Source: Isoetes taiwanensis
Taxonomy: Eukaryota; Streptophyta; Lycopodiopsida; Isoetales; Isoetaceae
NCBI GenBank assembly: GCA_021234155.1
Contig: JAJEKV010000252.1
Coordinates: forward strand, 470,041-534,040
Reading direction: 5' to 3'
Length of the DNA stretch: 64,000 nucleotides
Made by a program: the position numbers and the translations under genes
The notes under the pieces: generated by a model
Databases searched by the model: none
What the model saw: only the letters and a program-made list of their open reading frames with translations
Told to the model about the DNA's origin: nothing
In this document: piece after piece, positions 34,860-46,493 of the stretch
Layout of the letters: every line of letters starts with the position of its first letter
Position numbering within the stretch: position 1 is the first letter of the stretch

Positions 34860-36412
34860 CGTGGACGCCCCTACTGTGATACGGTGCACTCACCGTGATA
34901 CAAACAGAGTTCTTCCCCACACCAGCTCCACGCCGTCTGTGGCCCTCCACATATCACCGCACCGCAACGCAGTCTCGATTGGGAAGAGTGAAGGTGTCAT
35001 TCTACCCCTCTCCCTCGGGGCCTACCTAGGCGCGAAGCGTAAACATTCATGTCGTGCTTAGCACATACATCAACATCCCGTGACCATCTCAAGGATGGTC
35101 CTCCTCATATCTGCATAGACAAAGATCAACACATCACATAGGGGATCCTACCCAAGGCTCGGACTCAAAGGATAACCGACGGCTTGGGTCTCCGTGAGTT
35201 CGTTGCATGTAATTCATGGCAATGGAATTGGGGCATAAGAACATGGCATAGGGTTGTCCACTCCATCCGCCCCTCCCATTGCACACTTTGCGTAGTAGGG
35301 AAAAGTGTTGGGACCTGGCGAGCCCCGCCGGATGCATAGCCAAAGGGGCTATTCCTGGGTCTCATCCTCCCAGTTCCGATGGGGCAGGTAGGGATCACTC
35401 CCTCCAGAGATCTACATGCTAACTCAAGGTGACTAGAGGGCCTTTGCCTCAGAGTTCGATCAACCCACCGGAAAGTGTACACCACTTCCACGGTGTCGAG
35501 CCCATGCCTTACCCGCACTCAGTGGTAAGCCATTAGACCTAGTCACAATGGTCTCCGGTAGGCTTTACACACCAGGGAGACCGTTCAAGAGTCAGGACAT
35601 GAACCTCCTTCTTAGCCAGTCTGGCCCCTTCACCCACAACCAGGTGTGGCTCTTGTACACAGGCGAAACTACAGGTGTGCTAGAGGCTACTCTAGGGAGC
35701 ATCAACTACAAGCTTTGGGGCCTCTACCCCCTTCCCAATACAAGGAGTTCACAGAAATACATCATCCAAATATATCACAGAAGAACTAAAGAACTAGATC
35801 CAATCATAGAGTTAGGTTCTTTAGTTAGTGTCCGAGATCTAAGATCTAGATAACTACTATGGGCAATTTAATAGTCTAAACCTACTGATTCTATGACTAG
35901 AAGACGGTTTAAGCTATTAAATTGACCAAATACCTGATCCTTGAGTGGCTCCTCCCCGACCGAGTTCAACCATCTGGGCTGAAATGATCAATTCGTGGAA
36001 ACCGATGGCGCAATTCGCTTTGGGCCGCTCGGGAGGCGGTTTTGGCTCCTGGGGCAGCCAAAACTGAGCTCTAAAACCCTAAGGACGAAAAACTAGCAAG
36101 CTAGGGTTTTCCTACCCTAAATAGACATGGGGTTTAGGCTAGGGTTTCCAATTACCCAATTTGGCATGTGGGATAATTGGAAAGGCCCCACTTGCCTTTA
36201 GTGGCTAGGTGGCAAAATATGCCAACATGGAAAGGTGTGCCCTCATTAATGTGCACATGTGCACATTAATAATATATGAACACTCCTAGCAAGTTGCCCC
36301 CTAGGGCTACTTACCTGGCTATCCGTTGGGCATACCGTCAATCGGTGGCGTGGCGTGTGGCGTGGCAGTACAATGTACGTCCTGGGAGCGTATACTGTGC
36401 TGGAACGTCACA
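34860..36412 (-). repeat. 3' LTR of element 1
   Basis: 1,553 bp. The first bases read CGTGGACG where the 5' LTR has TGTGACG; the end is CGTCACA. Long perfect matches to 46494-48063 alternate with short scrambled spots. Confidence 0.9.
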
Positions 36413-36424
36413 TTCTCCCCACCT
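36413..36424 (-). other. Polypurine tract of element 1
   Basis: Minus-strand AGGTGGGGAGAA lies directly before the 3' LTR start TGTGACG. It would prime plus-strand DNA synthesis. Confidence 0.85.
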
Positions 36425-37262
36425 TGAAATGATGCTGTCCGCAGCATCGTGGGTCTCCCCACCTTGGGATCTTCCTAACCTGCAACCTGCAATCAACGTG
36501 ATACCTACAATATAATCTTTATACATTTATCACGATTACTCTAAGGTAATTACTTTTAGAACATTATTACGTTATTATATTATGGAATACTTATCAATTC
36601 ATAACACCATTAACAAGTTATTCACTATGTTAAGTTAGACAAAATTTCAGCATTTCATATCTATAATTACTGTCCGAGGTACTCTTCATTCCTTGCAACA
36701 CATTCCAACAAAACTTGTGTTGCAAGTCTTCGTAGCTCGACCTCCTTGCCCTCCGGGCGCTCATCCGGCCTGCAGCAGTGTCGACACTACGTTAGTACCG
36801 CTTTTAATTGTTTAATAAATTTTGGTTATATGGTGACCACCCCACCTATCTACATGAATGCATGGCTAATCTCCTGCGTAGGGAAGAGGATGAATCTTCC
36901 ATAATGGCGGGGAGACAGCCTTATATGCCTATATGCGCTCATGCCTACACCTCTAGTTGCCCGGGCCGTGGAGGATATCCTTCTCGGGGGCGTGAAGGAT
37001 GGATTCCTCCTATCAAAGCATATATGGGGCTAAAGGTGCTTTCCCTATCAATGCATTCCTTAATGACCTCTTTTTTCTCGAGGAGGTCTCCTTCCGTGGG
37101 ACGGCAGTAGACTTTCTAATCTACCTTCCACTCGCCCTTAAAGCGGAAACGCGGTCATGCCTACATTGACATTACACCACGCCCTAGAGATCACCGTAGT
37201 GGTCTCATCATCGGTAACAGCGCATGCGACCCATACCAAGCATAGGTTGCATCGAGATTAAT

Positions 37263-38560
37263 CTATACAAGAATTAACCCACGCAAATCGACATGCCCGA
37301 GCCGATTTCTTGAGGAGATGACCTTGCCGTCCCATTGCTCCATAAACCGTGGTCTTTGCTTTACCAAATCCTTCTTAAGTACCCACGTGGCGTCTTCCAC
37401 TGGCAAGTGTTTCCACTTGACCAAGTATTGGAGGAACTCCGACCTCCTTGTCTTCTTGAAAGCTTTATCAAGAATCATTTCTGGAACTATTTCCAGCTGC
37501 TCCTCCGCTCATTTCCAACAACGTTGGAGTGTCCAAGACTTAAATGCGGGTTTGGAGTATGCTTCTTCAACAAACTCACGTGGAAGACCTTATGAATCTT
37601 TAGGTGTCTTTGGCAATTCCAACTTGTAGGATTGATTACCTACTCTCTTGATTATTCTCGAAGGGTCCAGCCCACCTTGGAGCAAGCTTCTTGCAATTCC
37701 CAATCTCGAAGCCTTTTGCTTTACCTTGATCTTGAGCCAAACATCATCTCCAACTTTGAACTCTCTCATCGTTCGATGCTTGTCGGTGATGCTCTTTCGG
37801 CGACTTCTTGCTGCTAGCGAGATAACCTCGAACTTCTTCCACGAAGCCGCATATCGGCCAACATCCGGCCGCTTAAACTTCTACTTTTGACACGGGGTTG
37901 TGCCAAGTGTCCGAGTTAGGCACCGATAGCCATAATTGATCATAAATGGCGACATCCGGGACGATTCACCTTTGGTGCTATTGCATGCAAACTCCACCAA
38001 GTGAATGAATTCTTCCACATACTTTGCTTATTCCGCATATAGTTTTCGTAGCATGTCTTCTAAGATCCTGTTGGTCCGCCTCCGTTTGGCCATCCGGTCG
38101 AGGATGATCTGCGTGCTCATGGATAGCTTGGTCTGAATCGCCGCGAAAGAGGTCTTGCCAAAAAGGCACTCATGAACTTGGATCTCTGCTCGGAGATAAT
38201 CTCCTTGGCATGCCATGAAGCCCCAAGATCTCTTTGGTGAAGAGCTTTGCCGTATCCATAGTCGATTGGTGGTTCCGCAAGGCACAAAAATGTGCCATCT
38301 TTGACAACTTGTCGACCACTACCATCAAGGCATCCTTGCCTCTCGGGCTGTTCTTGGGAGTCCCGTGATGAAATCCATGCCGATTACCTCCCACTTAGCA
38401 TTTGGCACCGCTAATGGCTCTAATGCCCCAGGAATTAAGCCGCTCGCCGGGCTCCTGGCGGCATAGCTGACATTCCTTGATGTAGCGAAGCTATTTGCTT
38501 CTTCATTCTCGGCCAATAATAGGCCGCCGCGCACTTTGAAATATGTTTTCATGAATCCCG
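37263..38560 (-). pseudogene. Integrase and chromodomain of element 1
   Basis: Pieces in several frames: zinc-binding part (MKTYFKVRGG), core (WEVIGMDFITGLP, VVVDKLSKMAHF, LFTKEILGLHGMP), the C-terminal GPY-like part (near 37650-37800), and a clean chromodomain at 37300-37478 (FLQYLVKWKHLPVEDATWV). Integrase inserts the DNA copy. The chromodomain is thought to steer insertion to methylated histone H3 in heterochromatin. No frame is open for more than about 85 residues. Confidence 0.85.
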
Positions 38561-38860
38561 CATGGCCAGCTTATTGGGTTCAGGCGTGTCATGGAGGATC
38601 AACTTCCTTACACCCGCTGACTGCACGCACAACTTGTTCTTATGGTATAACAGGTTGCCTTCCTTCTTATAATGCTTGAAGGCCTCCCGGCTTTTTATCT
38701 CCCAAGTTTCTAGCCTCCTTAGAGAGGCTTGCCCATACTTCCCCGGAAATCCACATCCGTTGGCAAGGACTCTTCAATCCTCTTACCAAAGTCATTTGGA
38801 GAGCGTCAAAATTGCGTTGCAATGCACTCTAGTTGTCGGGGGATGCCTTGAAAGCATCTG

Positions 38861-40440
38861 CTACCACATTGAGTTTCCCGGCTTGTAGACTATATCAAAG
38901 TCATTATTCCTCGAGGAACTCCGTCCATCTCCTGCCTCAGTTGAGGTGTGGTTATGCGTGAATACATATTGGATTTCCGATGGTCTGTATCCAATTGGAA
39001 CTTCCTTCCCAAGAGGTAGTGCCTCCATATTCTTAACGCATACGACAACCGCAAGCAATTCGATCGATCGTTGGGTGGGTAGCGTCTCAAGGTCGTTCAT
39101 CTTCCGGAATCATACGCTACCACACGCTCTTCTTGCATAAACCGCACTGTAGCTATCTTCGCATCCGTTGCTACAAGCTTATCTTTCTCGGGTCCTAAGT
39201 AGGTTAAGGCTGGGGCTGTTGTTAAAGCTTCCTTCAACAATTCAAATCCCTTTTGGGCTTTCTTGTGCCAATGCTCTACCCAATCTTTCACCTTCTGCGC
39301 CCCTCGTCAGGTCGTTAGCAGGGGCTGCTATCTTAGCAAAGTTCTTCACGAACTTTCTGTGAGTACCCTGCTAGGCAGAAAACTTCCGACCTCGTGCACA
39401 TTCTCGGCGACCCACCGGAATCACCGCTTCAATCTTGGCGGTGGGTCCGCCGAGATGCCTTCTGCCGAGATCACATGACCAAGGTATTCCACCTTCTGCA
39501 TTGCGGTGGCGCCGACAACTTGGCATGCATCTTGGTGCCTCCTCAACTTCTCTAGCACCCTTCTCAAGTGTTGCACGCGTGCTCTTCAAGGGATGCGCTA
39601 TACACCAAAATGTCATCAAAAGAAAACAATCACAAAGGTGTCGGGAACTCCCTGAAGATATCGTTTCATGAGCCTCATGAACGCGTTGGGGCATTTGATA
39701 AGCCGAAAGGCATCACCGTGAACTCATAATGCCCATACCGCGTCGGAGAAGGCGGTCTTGTGGATATCCTCCTCCTTTATCCGTGTCTGATGATAAGCGA
39801 CCTTAAGTCGATTTTGGAGAAGATCTTTGCTCCTTGAAGCCGATCCATCAAGTCGCCTCGATCTTTGGAAGCGCATACTTGTTCTTAATGGTGTGCTTAT
39901 TCAAGCGTCTATAGTCTATGCATTCTCAAAGATCCATCCTTCTTTTGACAAAAAGAATGGGCGCCCAAACGGCGAGACACTAGGTCTAATGAAACCTAGG
40001 TCGGCGGCCTCCTGAATGCTTCTTTAGCTTCTCGGCAACTCCTGGCGTTGTCATTCTATATGGAGCCTTGCTTGTCGGTTTTGTTCGGTTCGAGTGCTAT
40101 CTGCTTTTCGACTCCCTAAGGAGGGAGCTGCTTGATCTCATCCGAAAGAGATCGGGAACTCCGCGGATCAACTTAGCTATTTGCCTCGGCAACTTGCCTG
40201 AAGCATCTTGTCTTCTTTGCTTCCTTCCAATTCGGCCGCTAATCAATCAAGCTTGAAGATGTATGCTACACGCTCACTCTTGATGCACTTGAGCGACCGT
40301 TTAGAAGACATACACCGCATGATGGGAACAACTTCTTTACCTGTTATCTCAATGATCTTGCCGCCGGGTGTTGGGAAGGTCACCTTCCGCTTCCACAATC
40401 AATAATGGCCCTCGCTGGTCCAAGGTACTCCATACCTATT
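38861..40440 (-). pseudogene. Reverse transcriptase and RNase H of element 1
   Basis: RT pieces lie at about 40015-39370, recognisable as minus-strand text for a fingers/palm region and for the stretch around MPFGL (near 39700), followed by the catalytic block near 39600. RNase H pieces include VVAYDS (39097-39130), NMEALPLGKE (39000) and DIVYKPGNSMW (38861-38900). RT copies RNA to DNA and RNase H removes the RNA strand. Frameshifts occur every 60-100 codons. Confidence 0.82.
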
Positions 40441-40524
40441 ATCAAGTCGCACTTGCCGATGCCCATTACCTCCGCCCCTATCGGATCTTAATCCCCGCAA
40501 AGTCGATGTCAAAGTTGATTCTTT

Positions 40525-40700
40525 TTACCTCGCCCCGCCTTTCATCGCCTCCACTCCTGCTAAGACAACGGGCCTTGGCTTTGACTTTAATGGTTTCAAC
40601 TTCAACATTTGAACCATTCCGGGAGATGCAAAGTTATGACTACTTCTCGAATCTATTGGGACTATAAATGACTTGGCCTTGGCCTTTCCCATCGTGGAAA
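40525..40700 (-). pseudogene. Aspartic protease of element 1
   Basis: The minus strand reads FIVPIDSRSSHNFASPGMV, then KSKPRPVVLA. This matches the retropepsin active-site block, but with Arg where Gly of D-S-G is expected. The same replacement occurs in element 2 and falls at a CAG-type word in both, so it may be a sequence error. Confidence 0.7.
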
Positions 40701-40999
40701 TTACTTTATACCGGCTCTGCTGCTGTTTGTATCTATTCGCGGCGGGATATGACACTCACCCCAGATGTAGTCGCTGGGCCTCCTCGCCAAGCCGTCGTCC
40801 GAGACAGAGTGTCCCAATCTCCCAACTCGCTAGCGCCGCACTCATGACATATGGGCGGGTTCTTTGGCCCTATGGCCTGGCTGGAAACACCAAGCAAAGC
40901 TGCTTTTCTATGCACTCCTCTCTCTTTTCCTTGGGCATGGCTGCTTAAAGGATCGCCTTGCTTTGGAGTAGTTTGACCCTTCTGTTTGTCTTTGAAGGA

Positions 41000-42000
41000 C
41001 ACCGCTTCTTCTCCGCTGTTTCCCTTGATTGCCACTATATGGGGCTCTAGCCGGGTCTGGCTGGGCCGTTCTCGCTAAAACCGCCTCTTTTTGCCTTTAT
41101 CTTGGTAATCTTGTTGCCTCTGCCGCTATTCCGAGGTCCGTCCCTTGCAAGCTTATTGCCTTGGACTCTGCCTCCGATACCGATTCTAGGGTTTATTGCC
41201 CTTACAAACGGGATCTCCTCATTCGGACCTTCAATGTAGCTTTTCCTTCGCATGCTTCTCACCTAACTTTGGCACATACAGCCTTAGCCTCATAAATTCC
41301 TCGTGTATTTAAATGACGACTTGTTGCCTTTGCCGCAACCTTATGAGAACTGGCGCATCATACCGACTTGTGCTCTCTTGGGGCGTAATGGCAAGCAGAA
41401 GGCTTTAGCAAACTTCTTGAAACCGCAAGCATCCCCGCTTAAGCCATGAGCCTTGGCATAGCCCTTCCACCAAATGCGCGTGCTGCCCTTCGGGTTCATT
41501 GTTGCCACTATCCTTTATCCTTATCCTTCATACCATAGGCATTGCCGTATTCGCTCATCTCGTCAAGCCAAGCCTGCGCTTCCATGCGACGCGTTTTCTC
41601 GCGAGAATTGCTCGAGCTTCACGGCCTTCCAAACATTTCCCAATCACGAGTCTACTTTCTTGGTAGTCGAGGTTCTTGTGTCCCTTTGTCGTCCCTCGGT
41701 GGTTCCTCACGCTTTCGATGCTTTCGGGACTTGGTTCTGCTCTTCTTCTTCCACGGACCTCGGTCGGATCGAGCTTGAATCGAGGAGTCCAAGCTGGGGG
41801 GACCTTCCTCTCTTGCTCCTCTTCTTGTCTCTACACGTTCTCCGAGCTGATGCTTTGCGGCAGTTGGCGTTACCTAACGAACCTCGCTCCCCGCCAGGCG
41901 GCTAGCAAGGCCTTTATCTGCTCAGGTCCGTCCTCATTTGCGATATTTCTTCTTAAGGAGTCATTTGTCCAAACTCTTCAAGCAGGTTCCTTGCGGGCGT
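41000..42000 (-). pseudogene. Gag core of element 1
   Basis: The minus strand reads WWKGYAKAHG at 41443-41472 and then FMRLRLYVPKLGEKHAKEKL in a shifted frame (about 41240-41300). This is the Retrotrans_gag pattern (W-W...LRxYVPxL..E). Upstream is AWLDEMSEYGNAYGM (about 41520-41575). A Cys-rich stretch at 40830-40870 may be a zinc knuckle, but spacing is not clean. Confidence 0.7.
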
Positions 42001-42499
42001 GGCACGGGGCGGGCTCGTTCCCTCAGTAAGTTCCCGCGCTATTTTGTCGTTCTCCTGGCGCCGTGCCTCTAGCCGCATACACAAGTGGTTCATATCTACA
42101 TGGTTAGTTTTCCTTGCTTTCTTGCATTATTTATGTTTGTTGGCATGGTTGAGGGGCACAAAATATATCAACAAAACATTTATAGTGCAAGAGAATGTTA
42201 TATTTATATTTTATATTACACTAATACAAGAACTTGCAACTAATGCTAATCACTTACGTTGATGCTTGGGTAAGATGGATTATCCTCCAAGAACTTTTTC
42301 GCAGGCCGTTCCCACTGAATGGCCCAAGTTCCCTAGAACATTGGCCGGAGATCCACCCCGTAATGCTCTTGCTAAATCTTCTATTAGCGATTGGGAGGTA
42401 TAAGGCATTGCTGTCAGCGGCAGGTCTTGCCTTGCCGCTGTAAGGTATGGCTTAAGTCGGAAGACGCCGAGTGCTACCGCTCTCTTCACCGGGATTGCA

Positions 42500-43860
42500 T
42501 ACGGTGTTAAGGGGGTAACCGTGCATGCCGGCGAATCTCGAGTGCAATCAGCAACGCCATACTCCTTCCTCGCCTCGGGGGTGAACTTTGCGGTGGATAA
42601 CCGCTATTCTTCCATCCATCGGCGGTGGCGGGTAATAAGCGTGACCTGCCGTTTGAGACGGGTCCTCGCCACCTCGGTATCCAGCTCGTAATCACGCTTC
42701 GAAATCATCAACCTCCACCGTGGTGAGCCCTCAGTAGTCCTTGGATCAATTCTTTGAAGCCCTCCCGAGGTCGAATTCGCCTGTCCTATCCCGGGAGGTT
42801 CTCGCTGACGAAGCTTGCCGTTAGGATGTTTGAGGTCGCATAGCGGATCCCCATCTGCTTCGGAGAGCAAGGAACTCTTCCTCCGCCGGTAGCTTGTTCT
42901 CAGCCTTGTGCGCCTCCATGATGGGCCTGATGTTGCTGTAGGCTTGATGCCTGAGGTAAACTCTCCCCGTGTAAGTGCTCTGGGCCCCCTTACTTGAGGG
43001 GAAAGTCGGGACTCTCCGGACGATGAAGTCGCCCAAGTCCGCTTCTTCGGAGTTGGTGCAGCAACTCTTCAGGCTCTGGTGACCCTTTCCCCGCACTCAG
43101 GAGGTTTTGAATGTCGCCGGGAGTAGAAACTCCTCACCTTCGGACGATAATGGGAGCCGTGCTTGTGATGCCTAACCGAGGGTGGCGCTGACTCACGAGA
43201 GTCCACGCTTCTTTCAAGTCTTGCCACTCCGGGCTCTCGCTTGTCATTGCTCCTCTCGGCCGGGTCGAGCTCAACATCGTCTTCCTCCCCTCCTCAGATT
43301 CTGTTCATCCGAGTCTTCTTCCTTCCCTTCCCCGCCTCCCTGTTCATATTTATTGGTGAGGAGCCGTTGTTCTGCTACTCTGGCCTAATGGATCCACGCC
43401 CATGGGGAATAGAGGTTTCCCCCACAATGTTCTCGACCTGGGTGAGAAAGATTGCCGTGGCGGTGTTGAAAGAGAAGTACTTGGTCCCCATTGACGCAGT
43501 TAGGACCATTGGCTCAAAGGTGTCGCGGTCGCTTTTGTTTGTGAGGTATTTGGCGCATGTTGGGACATCGCCTAATCGCCGCCGCGTGGACCTGTCTAGG
43601 AACAAAATATCCTATACAAGGAGGGAGTTGCACTAGCCTGGTTCTACCCTAGCTTGGAACTTCGGTCCAAGACTCTACTATAAGCCGGGGTCGGCGTGCA
43701 AGGTTGCTTGGGCGCCTACCTCCTTCCTGAAAAAACGGAAGATTTGGTCGACGTCGACCTCAAGAAGATGGCCATTTGTACCATCTCTGGAAATCAGAAG
43801 TTGCCATTGATTAATTGCGTAGAAGAAGGTAACAAATGGTTGCAAGAGCACCTGGGGAGT
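42500..43860 (-). pseudogene. Unidentified coding block between hairpin spacer and gag, element 1
   Basis: Fragments such as EEADLGDFIVRRVPTFPSSKG and MEAHKAENKLPAEEEFLALR (42821-43096) match the equivalent part of element 2 (57159-58818) in position and partly in sequence. No known domain is recognised. It may be an N-terminal extension of gag or a separate ORF. Confidence 0.5.
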
Positions 43861-44126
43861 TAGGAAATCGGGCTAGAAGGGCAGGAGCAGATTTGAGGTG
43901 GTGCTATGTGAGAAGTGACGGGTCTATTTATAGAAAAAGGGGAAACCCTAATTTTTGGATGACTTGGAAATTTCCTAGGATTGGGTAATTCTAACTTATC
44001 CGAGGAGGTCAAAATAGGAGTTTGAGGACTATAGGAGATGCTTGAACAAGGCTAGGTTACCTAAAAGATGCTATGCAAGTAGGTTGAAGGTGACTTTAAC
44101 AAGTCCTGGTGAAGAATTGGTAAGAG

Positions 44127-44399
44127 GTCTCACAGCTTGCGCCTCGCTTCAATCCTAACTTTTTGTTTTGTTTTGACGACGAGGCGCGAAGCCGTGAGAC
44201 ATCAGTCCCATTTCGACAAAGGTGTCCAATTTGGGTAAACTAATGGTGTAGGGGTGATGGGCTCACCAAATTAGGCGCGAATCGACCCCTTATTTGGTCA
44301 ATTTGGAGCTGTTTTGGTCAAGTTTGGCTTAGGTCTCACGCGACTTGCGCCGCTTCAATCCTAACTTTTGTTTTATGACGAGGCGCCGAGCCGTGAGAC
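44127..44399. repeat. Two hairpin modules in element 1 (44127-44200 and 44333-44399)
   Basis: Module 1: arms GTCTCACAGCTTGCGCCTCG and CGAGGCGCGAAGCCGTGAGAC around a T-rich loop (CTTCAATCCTAACTTTTTG...). Module 2 has the same ends and loop with slightly different arms. Starts are 206 bp apart. They lie in the non-coding gap after ORF0. Confidence 0.85.
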
Positions 44400-44879
44400 A
44401 TCATGTCTCGGCCCCAAATGTCCTATTTCATCGAAATAAAAGCTAAAACTTATTAATTTGCTCTAATTACTCAAGTTTATGTCATCAAGGTACACAAAAT
44501 TGCTCTATATTACAAAAATTTTAATTATTTACAAAAAAGTTTCTAAGAGGCGTTTCTCCCTTAATGCGGTCGCAAGACTCATGTCTTGTCGCATTAAGGT
44601 TACCCCGCTTGCGTGGATAGTGCAGGCCGTTGAATCTTCAAAATGTTGCACTATCTTTGCCTCAACCGCCTCTTGCATTGCCGGCCGCCTAGCGATGCGT
44701 GACTCTAAAGTTACGTTCTATAGGCTCGCATAACTTCACGCACCAACCGAAGGGAAGGGGCACGCGGGGATTAGGAGGCCGGAAGCTGTTGGAAGTGTCT
44801 CTAATCTCCCTTAACGCTCTTCTCTCCACCTCCTTCCTATCCGCTTTCTAATACGGGTGGCTGCTTGGGAACCTTGGGC

Positions 44880-45808
44880 CGGTGGTGGTGGCGGCCTTAG
44901 GTTTTTGCCGTTGGTAGCCCTCCCTCGATGAACTTAACCACGTTTTCCTCATAATATTTGTTATAGGCCTCCCATTTCTTCATGTAGGCCTCGTGCTCTC
45001 TCATCTTCCTCTCATAAATCTTCACCACGGGGTGGCGTAGGCTTCCGGGCGGGTCGTGGTTGCTTCTTTTCTATCCCATGCGGGTATTCCGGGGGGCTTC
45101 GCACTTGGTCTTGGTGGGGTTGCTTTCAGTGCGTTTGCCGGTACTTCCACGCTCGTCGCTGGGTGCTTGGAAGAGCTTCCACCTGCAGCCGGCGTTAGGG
45201 TTGAAGTCTTCATCGAGAAAGAGTCGCCTAGGAAGGGGTTTGGGGGGTTCGTCGGGGTTGCCGCTCCTTAATGATAATATTTGGGTTTGGCCTCTTCCCG
45301 GCGCAGGCGGTCCGTTCTCCTTATGCCTAGGCCACCGAACTTCCCCTTTCTTTTTCTTCTTTTCTTCTGCTGCCTTTTGTTCCTCTTCCTCCCTTTTCCT
45401 CTTTTTGTCTTCCCTTCTCTTCTGCCGGCGCTCGTACTTCCTGATGAATCTTCTAAGGTCTGCTACCTCCGCTGGCTCCGGACTGTCACTGCTCATCACG
45501 GCCGGGATTTCCGTGGGTGCGTCTCAATGGTCTGCGCTTGTTCACGCTGCTGGATCTCCCGCTCTATTTCTTCGTGCGCCTCCCTCGTCTCTCTTCGTCC
45601 ATGGGTTGCGGTGATGTGGCCTCGTCCTCCTCCCACCTGGCGGTTGAAGACATCGATCAAATGGAGGTGTCTTCCTCTTCGTCAGAAGCTTAACGACCCC
45701 TCTTGCGAGCCTCTCCACGAAGCATCTTCGAATGATGGCCGCCTCGATTGGCGCCAGGGTGGTTTCGCACTGGCGACGCTTCCTTGCGGTCCGTTTGGTT
45801 CGGGCCAT
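44880..45808 (-). pseudogene. ORF0 of element 1, histone-H3-tail-like start, charged C-terminal part
   Basis: The first ATG after the 685-nt leader (45808) opens MARTKRTARKRRQ. Histone H3 begins MARTKQTARKS, so nine of the first ten residues agree. A Lys/Glu/Arg-rich, coiled-coil-like region follows at 45071-45499 (RRFIRKYERRQKRREDKKRK, EEEEQKAAEEKKKKK), then a Pro-rich part. Frames change at least twice. No retroviral domain is recognised. The position ahead of gag is shared with elements 0 and 2. Confidence 0.6.
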
Positions 45809-46022
45809 GTTTTACCGGATCGTCAATCGGATAAAAGCCCGAAAGATCGCCTAAGTTGGGAAGAGCGGATTTCTAGGGCTTGGACCTAAAAAAATGAGGG
45901 GGTTCTACATCTATTTATAGCTTGGGAATTTTAGGTCAAAACTCAAGTTGCCCCCGTTTAACATGCTAAGGCACCAACTTATCTAAAACTTATACTTATT
46001 TCAGACTTTTTTTCTACCTATT

Positions 46023-46283
46023 GGTCTTGATACCATGCCTCGCTCCAATACTAATGTTTAGTTTTTGACCAGCGCCGAAACGCCGAGAGATCTCATACAT
46101 TTCTAGGGTTTTTAGGTAATTAAAACATGCTATTCTAACTAATTCCTACCTTAGAATTAGCCTTACCACATTATTTATCTCAAATTCATCATGTTTTGGT
46201 GTTCTTGATTCGATGTCTCACGACTTTTAGCCGCTTCAAAACAAAAAAAGTTAGTTTTATGACCACGCCGAGCGGCGTGAGAC
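46023..46283. repeat. Two degenerate hairpin modules in the element 1 leader
   Basis: The module at 46215-46283 has GTCTCACGACTTTTAGCCGC facing CACGCCGAGCGGCGTGAGAC with an A/T-rich loop. The module at about 46023-46094 keeps the loop (CAATACTAATGTTTAG...GACC) but pairs poorly. Starts are about 192 bp apart. Confidence 0.6.
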
Positions 46284-46480
46284 CACCTCACTTGGAAAAT
46301 TTTTGGCTCATTCTTTTTTAATCTTGTTAAATTCCAATTCACTTAATTGTTACTAGCTTAGCATAACTACAAAGGTGAGAAAAAAAAATTTTTCCCAATT
46401 TTTCGAGGCTTGAGGATCCTATCAAGTTAGTACTATCGGGGAACATGGTCGGTGCTTTGCTCTTGGTCTCCAAGAACATT

Positions 46481-46492
46481 GCTCTGATACCA
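46481..46492 (-). other. Primer-binding site of element 1
   Basis: Minus-strand TGGTATCAGAGC lies one base from the LTR end CGTCACA and is complementary to initiator tRNA-Met. Confidence 0.92.
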
Positions 46493-46493
46493 C

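Noticed and set aside
41474-41905. Plus-strand ORFs in 41000-43640 and 45060-45889
   Set aside because: Shadows of the frameshifted gag and ORF0 of element 1; no domain signature.
44127-44399. CRISPR-like array (regular repeats with spacers)
   Set aside because: Only two or three hairpins about 205 bp apart per site, inside a plant retrotransposon, with no cas genes.
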